The notes beneath the pieces are model-generated. The model was not told where the DNA came from. It made no database searches and saw only the letters and a program-made list of their open reading frames with translations. From positions 1-13,136 of the forward strand of contig CACZHN010000049.1 of the NCBI GenBank assembly GCA_902780985.1: DNA of 13,136 bases, in the 5' to 3' direction. This stretch comes from an uncultured Lachnospiraceae bacterium (lineage in GTDB: Bacteria > Bacillota_A > Clostridia > Lachnospirales > Lachnospiraceae). A program made the position numbers and the translations under genes. This document shows, in pieces, positions 7,540-13,094 of this stretch. Within the stretch, counting starts at the first letter, position 1. Every line of letters starts with the position of its first letter.

Positions 7540-7971
7540 ATGGGCAGTATCTGTTTATATATGATCCTGACAATTCTGTCAGCCTGCCTGTGCGGCTTAG
7601 TTCAGACGTTGGGAAAAGTATATTTGGGTCAGTGGAGCAGCTTTGTCTCCAACGGTGACAACTTCAGATATAACTATGTGGTATATTTCATCGGGCTGGT
7701 TTTATTCCTTGCTTCGCTGAATATCTTATACAAGTTGATTCTGAAGAAAAAGTTTGAATCAACGGAGTTTTATTCCACCGATAAAACAGTAGCGGTAATT
7801 ATAGTAGTAGTCGGCTGTATCCTGATGTTCGCTGCTCTGATAATGGGAGCATTTGCAGTGTTGGGAATGACCGATAACTTAGGGCCGTACGTATTATTCT
7901 ATCTGACGCTTATCGGATGGCCGGCAGGAACGTTGATTTATATGCTGGTGAAGATCATGCTGGATATGTGA
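7540..7971 (+). CDS. Four-TM membrane protein of unknown function
   Basis: A 143-aa protein with hydrophobic helices at about 4-27, 45-68, 82-108 and 115-140. A lysine-rich loop (KLILKKKFESTEF) follows helix 2, placing that loop in the cytoplasm. No catalytic motif or family is recognised. The ATG follows GAGGTG (7530-7535) and begins 17 nt after the zinc-ribbon gene, so the two are probably co-expressed. Downstream, 80 nt separate it from the phosphatase gene; that gap holds a short A-rich tandem repeat and no terminator. Confidence 0.72.
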   Translation: MGSICLYMILTILSACLCGLVQTLGKVYLGQWSSFVSNGDNFRYNYVVYFIGLVLFLASLNILYKLILKKKFESTEFYSTDKTVAVIIVVVGCILMFAALIMGAFAVLGMTDNLGPYVLFYLTLIGWPAGTLIYMLVKIMLDM

Positions 7972-8003
7972 TCAGTGCAGCACCGACTGCAGGAAAGACA
8001 AAA

Positions 8004-8039
8004 TATAAGACAAAACATAAGATAAATCATAAGATAAAA
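8004..8039 (+). repeat. Three 12-bp A-rich tandem repeats before a ribosome binding site
   Basis: Units tataagacaaaa, cataagataaat and cataagataaaa follow each other at 8004-8015, 8016-8027 and 8028-8039; the last two differ only at the final base. They end directly at the AAGGA ribosome binding site of the next gene. An unstructured A-rich leader could raise translation, but this is inference. Confidence 0.75.
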
Positions 8040-8051
8040 AAGGACATAGAA

Positions 8052-8819
8052 ATGAAAATAGAAGACATCATAGAGATTTCAAAAGAAGCAGGAAGTATCA
8101 TGACAACCGCGGTACGCCCTAAGATCATGGAGAAATCCGGACATGCAAACTTCTGTACCGAAACAGATGAAAAGATTCAGGCATTTCTTATGGGGAGACT
8201 TTCGGAGGTTCTTCCTGAGGCTTCATTCTTAGGGGAGGAAGACGGACAGGATGTATTTACCGAAAAGATGAGCAAAGGTTACTGTTTTGTCATTGATCCG
8301 ATAGACGGAACGTCGAACTTCATTTACGGATACCGGCCGTCGGTTGTATCCATAGCTCTTTTAAAGGACGGAAGCCCTTACATGGCTGTGGTCTACAATC
8401 CGTACGACGATATGGTTTTCTATGCCACAAAAGGGCAGGGAGCGTACTTGAACGGAGAGAAGATCATGTCTTCGGAAGCACCGCTTTCGGATTCACTGGC
8501 TGTTTTCGGAACCGCACCGTATTATACGGATCTGCATGAGAAAACCTTTGACATAGCAAGGAAGCTGCTTCTGCAGTGCGTCGACCTGCGACGCTCGGGC
8601 ACGGCAGCCTGGGACATGTGCTGCGTGGCCATGGGGCAGTGCAATCTGTATTTCGAAGCAATCATACAACTGTGGGATTACGCCGCAGCCGCCCTTATCG
8701 CAGAAGAAGCCGGCTGCAAAGTCACAGACTTCAAGGGCAGCCCGCTGTCATATAGAGGCCCATCCGAAACCTTATGCAGAGCAAGAGGAGTTAAGGAAAT
8801 TCCGAAATGCTTTAAGTGA
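8052..8819 (+). CDS. Inositol monophosphatase family protein
   Basis: A 255-aa Mg-dependent sugar/inositol phosphatase of the SuhB/IMPase family. It has TETD (36-39), GEED (61-64), the signature DPIDGTSNF (82-90), the SGTAAWD segment, and LWDYAAAALIAEEAGC with the metal-binding Asp at 209. These residues bind the two or three metal ions that activate water against the phosphomonoester. Its true substrate (inositol-1-phosphate or another sugar phosphate) cannot be decided. I chose ATG 8052, which follows AAAGGA by 7 nt and gives the usual family N-terminus; the open frame extends back to 7917 but would overlap the upstream gene and add a basic low-complexity leader. Bases from about 8570 to the end are visibly richer in G/C-ending codons than the first two thirds. 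The stop codon lies inside the large palindromic element. Confidence 0.92.
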   Translation: MKIEDIIEISKEAGSIMTTAVRPKIMEKSGHANFCTETDEKIQAFLMGRLSEVLPEASFLGEEDGQDVFTEKMSKGYCFVIDPIDGTSNFIYGYRPSVVSIALLKDGSPYMAVVYNPYDDMVFYATKGQGAYLNGEKIMSSEAPLSDSLAVFGTAPYYTDLHEKTFDIARKLLLQCVDLRRSGTAAWDMCCVAMGQCNLYFEAIIQLWDYAAAALIAEEAGCKVTDFKGSPLSYRGPSETLCRARGVKEIPKCFK

Positions 8820-8948
8820 GACGTGGGGACGGAGGTTGAGTAGTCAAAATGACACACCGGGGACGGAGGTCAAGTATTCAAAATGAATACGCGACCTCCG
8901 TCCCCGGTGTGTCATTTTGACTACTCAACCTCCGTCCCCATGTCTCAC
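8816..8948. repeat. 133-nt REP/BIME-like palindromic element, copy 1
   Basis: Arms of 65 nt (8816-8880 and 8884-8948) are inverted copies with only three mismatches around an AAA loop. The ends are GTGAGAC/GTCTCAC. Each arm holds two units beginning GGGGACGGAGGT, 34 nt apart, and inner mini-palindromes of the form TCA-AAA-TGA, so the palindrome is nested. GC-rich GGGGACGG-type palindromes are typical of REP elements moved by RAYT (Y1 family) transposases in Clostridia; no such gene is in the window. The left end overlaps the phosphatase stop codon. A transcript would form a very stable hairpin that could stabilise the upstream mRNA end, but no T-tract follows, so it is not an ordinary terminator. 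Confidence 0.93.
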
Positions 8949-8950
8949 CT

Positions 8951-8982
8951 GGCAACTTATGTTTTATATCCGGCAACATACG
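8951..8982. promoter_or_regulatory. Candidate LytTR binding site: 21-bp-spaced direct repeat
   Basis: GGCAACTTATG (8951-8961) and GGCAACATACG (8972-8982) match at 9 of 11 positions and are exactly 21 bp apart. On the minus strand they read TAAGTTGCC and TATGTTGCC, each holding the GTT core of the LytTR consensus (7 and 6 of 9 positions by my reading). LytTR proteins typically bind 9-bp direct repeats separated by 12-13 bp. The site is just upstream of a candidate promoter for an operon that encodes a LytTR regulator, which suggests autoactivation. Confidence 0.55.
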
Positions 8983-8992
8983 TCGGCCTCTA

Positions 8993-9021
8993 TTGAATCC
9001 CCAATCTCCCGGTGTTATTTT
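8993..9021 (+). promoter_or_regulatory. Candidate promoter of the ABC-LytTR operon
   Basis: TTGAAT (8993-8998) and TATTTT (9016-9021) are separated by 17 bp, each four of six to consensus. A weak promoter of this kind needs an activator, which fits the direct repeat ending 10 bp upstream. The start would fall near 9028, before the AGGAGG at 9041-9046. Confidence 0.5.
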
Positions 9022-9054
9022 GTGGAAAACCAAGAACAACAGGAGGAATAAAAG

Positions 9055-9903
9055 ATGATTGTATGCAACGGTGTATGTAAGCGTTTCGGTGATAAGACCG
9101 TTCTTTCGGGGATTGATATGAATATTCCGGCGGGAAGTATATTCGGGCTTCTTGGGCCTTCGGGAGCAGGAAAGACCACACTTATAAAGATACTCACGGG
9201 ACAGCTTGAATTTGACAGAGGAAATGTAATGACTCTGAAGAAGAATGTGAAGGATCTTACCGGTGAGGATAAAAAGCAGATAGGTATCATGATGGATCAG
9301 TTCGGTGTATACGACAGACTGTCATGCTTCGATAATCTGAAGATCTTCGCAAATCTCTACGGAATTCAGTCATCGAGAATATATGAAAGTCTGGAACTGG
9401 TGGGACTGGGAGATGCGGCGAAGAAGAGTGCATTTGACCTGTCAAAGGGTATGAAGGTAAGACTTCAGCTGGCGAGAGTATTTATGTTATCGCCTAAAAT
9501 CCTTTTCCTTGATGAGCCGACAACCGGACTTGATCCGATGACACAGAAGATGATCCATAAGATCATTTTGAGTAAGAAGAAGTCGGGATGTACCATATTC
9601 CTTACGACTCACAACATGGAAGAAGCAGCAAAGCTCTGTGATACGGTAGCGCTTCTGAATGACGGAGTGATCGTGGACAGCGGTTCGCCGGAAGGAATCT
9701 GCAGAAAGTATAACCATCAGAAGAGAATAAACCTGGTTCTTAAGTCCGGAGAAAATATGGAACTGGCTCACGGAAAAGAATCCGCTGAGACTATAAAACT
9801 GCTTCTCATGAAGGATGAGATAGTAACCATCCATTCGTCGGAGCCGACCCTTGAATCGGTATTTCTGGAACTTACGGGAAGAAAGCTGGAGGAGGAAGTA
9901 TAA
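9055..9903 (+). CDS. ABC transporter ATP-binding protein (ABC-2 exporter type)
   Basis: A 282-aa cytoplasmic ATPase that would power the membrane protein encoded next. It has Walker A GPSGAGKTT (34-42), a degenerate signature LSKGM (129-133, Lys where LSGGM/LSGGQ has Gly), Walker B ILFLDEP (149-155) and the H-loop histidine 186 in TTHNMEEA. The C-terminal ESVFLELTGRKLEEE is typical of drug, lantibiotic or natA-like ABC-2 exporters. A near-perfect AGGAGG (9041-9046) lies 8 nt before the ATG. The stop TAA is followed at once by the permease ATG, so the two are translationally coupled. The substrate is unknown. Co-transcription with a LytTR regulator suggests inducible export, for example of a peptide or antimicrobial. 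Confidence 0.95.
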   Translation: MIVCNGVCKRFGDKTVLSGIDMNIPAGSIFGLLGPSGAGKTTLIKILTGQLEFDRGNVMTLKKNVKDLTGEDKKQIGIMMDQFGVYDRLSCFDNLKIFANLYGIQSSRIYESLELVGLGDAAKKSAFDLSKGMKVRLQLARVFMLSPKILFLDEPTTGLDPMTQKMIHKIILSKKKSGCTIFLTTHNMEEAAKLCDTVALLNDGVIVDSGSPEGICRKYNHQKRINLVLKSGENMELAHGKESAETIKLLLMKDEIVTIHSSEPTLESVFLELTGRKLEEEV

Positions 9904-10596
9904 ATGAATAACGTCATAACCATTTTCAAAAAACAGATCAAAGACACAATGAAGAACAGAGTTGTTTTCATGCAGTTTCTTATGTGCCCGGTTCTTGCGA
10001 TACTTATGGAAAAAGTCATGCATGTGGAGGATACACCTCCGCTTTTCTACTTCAAAATGATGTCAGCCATGTATATATGCTTCGGGCCGCTGACTGCTAT
10101 GGCGGCTATCATTTCCGAAGAAAAAGAGAAGAATACTCTGAGAGTTCTCATAATGTCAAATGTAAAAGCATGGCAGTATATTTTAGGTACGGGCTTATAT
10201 GTACTGGGAATGTGCATGATCGGAACAATTGCTATGGCAGTGGGAACGGGCATGCCTAAAGCCGACATGCCGATATACTACGGATTCATGATGTTCGGAC
10301 TTACAGTATCAATCCTTATCGGTGCCGCAATAGGAATGTACGGTAAGAACCAGATGGCAGCACAGTCAATATCAACATCGGTTATGCTTGTGCTGGGATT
10401 TCTTCCGACACTGGCTACATTTAACAAGACATTACAGAAAATCGCAAAGTTCTTATATAATCAGCAGATCATAGATATATTTAATGATATGTCTGTTGAT
10501 AATCTTGGTATAAAAGGTGTTATAATATTAGCGGCAAGTGCATGTGCGGCGATAATCGTATTCTGCATTTCATTTAAGAAAAAAGGACTTGAGTAG
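9904..10596 (+). CDS. ABC-2 type transporter permease
   Basis: A 230-aa membrane protein with about six helices, the channel partner of the preceding ATPase. It contains the hallmark ABC-2 segment EEKEKNTLRVLIMSNVKAW (about 75-93), the cytoplasmic coupling helix after helix 2. A basic N-terminus (KKQIKDTMKNR) precedes the first membrane segment. The ATG directly abuts the ATPase stop; its ribosome binding site GGAGGA lies inside the ATPase gene (about 9889-9894). The protein is shorter than typical ABC-2 permeases with a large external domain, so it probably works as a homodimer. The next gene, a LytTR regulator, starts 3 nt after the stop. Export of an unknown substrate is inferred. Confidence 0.9.
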   Translation: MNNVITIFKKQIKDTMKNRVVFMQFLMCPVLAILMEKVMHVEDTPPLFYFKMMSAMYICFGPLTAMAAIISEEKEKNTLRVLIMSNVKAWQYILGTGLYVLGMCMIGTIAMAVGTGMPKADMPIYYGFMMFGLTVSILIGAAIGMYGKNQMAAQSISTSVMLVLGFLPTLATFNKTLQKIAKFLYNQQIIDIFNDMSVDNLGIKGVIILAASACAAIIVFCISFKKKGLE

Positions 10597-10599
10597 ATC

Positions 10600-11040
10600 A
10601 TGAAAATATCGATAGATATCGATGACAACTACAAAGATACGGAAGTGGTGATACACGCTCCGAAGCTGACTCAGGATGTCGAGAAGCTGATTGCTGTCAT
10701 GAGAATGCTTAACATGCAGATTGCCGTGAGTAAAAACGATGAGACCTATCTTATCGATGCCGGGAAGATACTGTATGTTGAAGCGGTGGAGCGAAAGACT
10801 TTTGTATATACAGAAGAGGAAATATATGAATCAAAGCTTCCGCTTTATGAGATAGAGCGGGAGTTTCAGGAACATGATTTCCTCAGGATCAGCAAGCAGA
10901 GCATAGTAAATCTGAGGATGATCAAGAGTCTCAAGGCGGATATAAACAGACGGATCAAGATAACACTGAAGAACGGAGAACAGATTGTGGTATCCAGAAT
11001 GTACTCCGATGAATTAAGAAATAAACTGGGGGTGAAGTAA
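10600..11040 (+). CDS. LytTR-family DNA-binding regulator, first copy
   Basis: A 146-aa transcription factor without a receiver domain. Residues 1-45 form a short N-terminal region; about 48-146 form the LytTR beta-sheet DNA-binding domain, with LYVEAVERKTF (58-68), the core FLRISKQSIVNL (94-105) and the end VSRMYSDELRNKLG. LytTR domains insert loops into successive major grooves at 9-bp direct repeats. The gene lies 3 nt after the permease gene and its stop abuts the start of a four-helix membrane protein. This is the arrangement of LytTR regulatory systems, in which the membrane partner holds the regulator inactive. It probably controls its own operon through the repeat at 8951-8982; that link is inference. 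It aligns without gaps to the second LytTR protein at 12203-12646. Confidence 0.93.
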   Translation: MKISIDIDDNYKDTEVVIHAPKLTQDVEKLIAVMRMLNMQIAVSKNDETYLIDAGKILYVEAVERKTFVYTEEEIYESKLPLYEIEREFQEHDFLRISKQSIVNLRMIKSLKADINRRIKITLKNGEQIVVSRMYSDELRNKLGVK

Positions 11041-11523
11041 ATGGAAGACAGCAGAGATGTATACAAATTCTTCAAAGAATTATTCGCCCTTTACGGAATC
11101 GTGGTAGTGATGATTATGTTCATTACGGTCATCGTTACATCCATAAGCGATGAGGTGGCGGAAGTATCCACCATGTTCAGACTCGGCAGTGAGGGATTAT
11201 CCATGGCGACTCTGGTGCAGCTGCTGGGCATGACATTTCTGATATCTGTCTACAGACTGATATTCATGACGGACGCATGTAACGTCAAAATGAGCTTTAT
11301 AAAGAGAATGGTTGTATTTTTCTCGTTGGCATTTATCACAGCGGTAGTGTTCAGCATAATATTTAAATGGTTCCCGATAAACAGCATCACATCCTGGATA
11401 GGATTTGTCGTATGCTACATTGTGGCGGTTTATAAGAGCACTGCCATCACTAAGAGGGAAAATCAGAAAATGCAGGAAGCACTGGAAAAGTACAACAGAG
11501 AGCATGGAATTACAGAAGAATAG
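11041..11523 (+). CDS. DUF3021-family membrane protein, partner of LytTR
   Basis: A 160-aa protein with four membrane helices at about 14-35, 54-75, 84-110 and 113-133, and a charged C-terminal tail (KRENQKMQEALEKYNREHG) that looks like a cytoplasmic coiled helix. The loop FRLGSEGLS (46-54) before helix 2 and the overall layout are characteristic of DUF3021, a family encoded next to LytTR genes in Firmicutes. By analogy with HdrM/BrsM, it probably binds the regulator and keeps it silent until a membrane signal arrives. The ATG abuts the regulator's TAA, with a strong GGGGGTG (11028-11034) inside the regulator gene, so the pair is coupled. The family assignment rests on pattern and context. 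Confidence 0.85.
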   Translation: MEDSRDVYKFFKELFALYGIVVVMIMFITVIVTSISDEVAEVSTMFRLGSEGLSMATLVQLLGMTFLISVYRLIFMTDACNVKMSFIKRMVVFFSLAFITAVVFSIIFKWFPINSITSWIGFVVCYIVAVYKSTAITKRENQKMQEALEKYNREHGITEE

Positions 11524-11524
11524 T

Positions 11525-11565
11525 CCGCTTGGTAGCCCGGAATGTACCGCTTGGTACCCGGGCTA
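11525..11565 (+). repeat. 22-bp direct repeat that folds into a hairpin, between the two LytTR modules
   Basis: CCGCTTGGTAGCCCGG (11525-11540) and CCGCTTGGTACCCGGG (11547-11562) are direct repeats with 14 of 16 matches and a 22-bp period. The same stretch forms a hairpin: TAGCCCGG (11533-11540) pairs with CCGGGCTA (11558-11565), and GTACC pairs with GGTAC around a GCTT loop, with a 3-nt bulge. No T-tract follows, so it is unlikely to terminate. The two-turn period fits a LytTR-type site; the hairpin could also protect the 3' end of the upstream mRNA. Confidence 0.8.
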
Positions 11566-11594
11566 TTGTGGATTAAACGGGGCTCGGATAAGAT
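11566..11594 (+). promoter_or_regulatory. Candidate internal promoter of the second LytTR module
   Basis: TTGTGG (11566-11571; three of six) and TAAGAT (11589-11594; four of six) are 17 bp apart. The pair lies immediately after the 22-bp direct repeat and about 45 nt before the next start codon, the same layout as upstream of the ABC operon. The boxes are weak, so this is tentative. Confidence 0.4.
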
Positions 11595-11638
11595 GTATCC
11601 ATAAAGAGAAACGACTTACTATTTAAGGAGGAGTGAAT

Positions 11639-12202
11639 ATGGATACAACAAGAATTTCCGAGAACACGATACATTTAAATGAACTTAAAGCTGACGCACG
11701 CAGAACCCAGAAGAGCGGCCTGCCCTTCATGATGGCATCGGTGTTGATCTGGACAATGATAATGCTGATACAGTTTGCGGATATAAAAATCGGCGGAAAG
11801 AACATGTTGACATTCTGCTGTTCATGTACGCTGATGCCGCTGGCATACATTTTCTCGAAGATTATCAAAGCCGATATATTCGGACAGCTGCACAATCCGG
11901 TTAACAAGCTGGGATTCCTCTGCACCATGAACCAGATGCTGTACCTTGTAATAGTTATGTGGGCATTCAATCAGAAGCCGGAAGCCATGATGATGCTTTT
12001 CGCCATGGTATTCGGCGGACACCTGCTTCCGTACAGCTGGGTTTACAATGCTAAGCCATACATTTTCGCTTCGATAATTGAGACCATCGGAGTTTTGATA
12101 ATAGCGCTGGCCTTCGGAAATGTACCGGCAGCCGGCTTCATGATATTCATGCAGTTAATACTCTGCATACTTCTTTTCAGGGATTTGAGAAAGGATTCAT
12201 AA
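11639..12202 (+). CDS. Multi-pass membrane protein, DUF7010-like
   Basis: A 187-aa integral membrane protein with about six helices and a short, hydrophilic N-terminus (1-24). Features include PLAYIFSKIIKADIFGQLHNPVNKLG around residues 65-90 and FGGHLLPYSWVYNAKPY, which resemble a small family I recall as DUF7010; the assignment is from memory of pattern and not certain. ATG 11639 is preferred over the in-frame GTG at 11633, because AAGGAGG (11625-11631) lies 7 nt before the ATG but almost touches the GTG. Its TAA directly abuts the TTG start of the second LytTR gene, so it is probably part of that signalling module, perhaps as sensor, target or resistance protein. Confidence 0.82.
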   Translation: MDTTRISENTIHLNELKADARRTQKSGLPFMMASVLIWTMIMLIQFADIKIGGKNMLTFCCSCTLMPLAYIFSKIIKADIFGQLHNPVNKLGFLCTMNQMLYLVIVMWAFNQKPEAMMMLFAMVFGGHLLPYSWVYNAKPYIFASIIETIGVLIIALAFGNVPAAGFMIFMQLILCILLFRDLRKDS

Positions 12203-12646
12203 TTGAGAGTCGAGATTAATCAGGATCAGACAAAAGAATCGGTTTACGTGGAGATACATTGCCGGGAAGTGACGGGCGAAGTGTCGAAGCTGAAACGATA
12301 TATAGATAACTTCGGGATGGGCATCAGGGCTTCCGACGACAATACCACTTACATGGTAAGAGCGGGAGAGATACTGTACATCGAATCCGTGGATAAGAAG
12401 ACATTTATCTATACGGATAAAAGGGTGCTCAGTACGGAGAGCCGCCTGTACGAGCTGGAGGAAATGCTGGACAGCCGTGACTTCTTCCGCTGCTCCAAGT
12501 CGGTGATCATCAACCTCAACAAGGTGGAGAAACTGAAACCCGAGATAACCCGCAACATCCTGGCAACTCTCACAAACGGAGAAGTAGTAGTGATCTCCAG
12601 GCGCTATGCCTCGGAGCTGAAGAAACTTCTGGGAATAGGTAAATGA
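12203..12646 (+). CDS. LytTR-family DNA-binding regulator, second copy (TTG start)
   Basis: A 147-aa stand-alone LytTR regulator. Key residues fall at the same positions as in the first copy: Y50, LYIE (58-61), KTF (66-68), DFFRCSK (93-99), N104 and L105; no gaps are needed through this region, so the two are paralogues. The start is TTG at 12203, immediately after the previous TAA, with AAAGGA at 12190-12195 and 7-nt spacing; no ATG or GTG fits the matching N-terminus. TTG start and overlap-type coupling suggest low expression tied to the upstream gene. It uses more CGN arginine codons (CGG, CGC, CGT) than the first copy. It probably recognises a different repeat, perhaps the one at 11525-11562. 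Confidence 0.9.
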   Translation: MRVEINQDQTKESVYVEIHCREVTGEVSKLKRYIDNFGMGIRASDDNTTYMVRAGEILYIESVDKKTFIYTDKRVLSTESRLYELEEMLDSRDFFRCSKSVIINLNKVEKLKPEITRNILATLTNGEVVVISRRYASELKKLLGIGK

Positions 12647-12647
12647 T

Positions 12648-13094
12648 ATGGAAAGAGCAAAAGAATTGTTTATATTCATAAGAAACGGAATGGCATATAT
12701 ATTTTCCTGGCTGGTGATCTGCAGTATCATCTATGCGCTGGCCGCAGGAAGTGAAGTGATATCCGTATATTACTTCATGAAGCTTTTCGTGCTGTGCCTC
12801 TGGGGCGTCGCGGCATTCACTGTATGCTTCAAGGGCAGACGGATCCCGAAGAAAGGCTTCGTCTTCTCACTGACGATATTCTACATTCTGTTTATCCCGG
12901 CCGAAATTGTCATGTTCTACGCTATGGGCATCTTCACCGGTAAGGGCAGCATGATATCCTGGATAATCTTCGGCTGCATCGCAGCAGTACTATACCTTAC
13001 ATCCTTAGCCATCGACTGCTTCATAATGAAGAAGAGAGCGGTGGAATATACCGCGAAACTGAAAAAGTGGCACTCGGGGACGGAGGTTGAGTAG
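12648..13094 (+). CDS. Four-TM LytTR-partner membrane protein (DUF3021-like)
   Basis: A 148-aa protein with four hydrophobic helices at about 14-34, 41-61, 70-94 and 101-124, and a basic cytoplasmic tail (MKKRAVEYTAKLKKW). Its size, topology and position directly after a LytTR gene (1-nt gap) match the DUF3021-type inhibitor of the first module, though sequence similarity is low and the FRLGSEGLS motif is not kept. It probably restrains the second LytTR regulator at the membrane. The ribosome binding site is weak (AGG at 12636-12638), consistent with translational coupling. The last eight residues (WHSGTEVE) and the stop are encoded by the left arm of the palindromic element, so the original C-terminus has probably been replaced. 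Confidence 0.8.
   Translation: MERAKELFIFIRNGMAYIFSWLVICSIIYALAAGSEVISVYYFMKLFVLCLWGVAAFTVCFKGRRIPKKGFVFSLTIFYILFIPAEIVMFYAMGIFTGKGSMISWIIFGCIAAVLYLTSLAIDCFIMKKRAVEYTAKLKKWHSGTEVE

Noticed and set aside
7917..8051. Upstream extension of the inositol phosphatase reading frame
   Set aside because: It would overlap the previous gene by 55 nt and add a Lys-rich low-complexity leader absent from the family; ATG 8052 has a well-placed ribosome binding site.
8816..8948. Palindrome as an intrinsic terminator or an RNA gene
   Set aside because: No T-tract follows either arm, arms of 65 nt are far longer than terminators, and a second copy elsewhere shows it is a dispersed repeat.
9487..10023. 178-codon minus-strand open frame
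   Set aside because: It is antisense to the ABC ATPase and permease genes, whose motifs fix the coding strand.
11405..11626. 73-codon + strand open frame running through the hairpin region
   Set aside because: It starts inside the DUF3021 gene in another frame, has no ribosome binding site of note, and its sequence simply reads through the direct repeat.
12197..12730. 177-codon minus-strand open frame
   Set aside because: It is antisense to the second LytTR gene, which matches its paralogue in detail.
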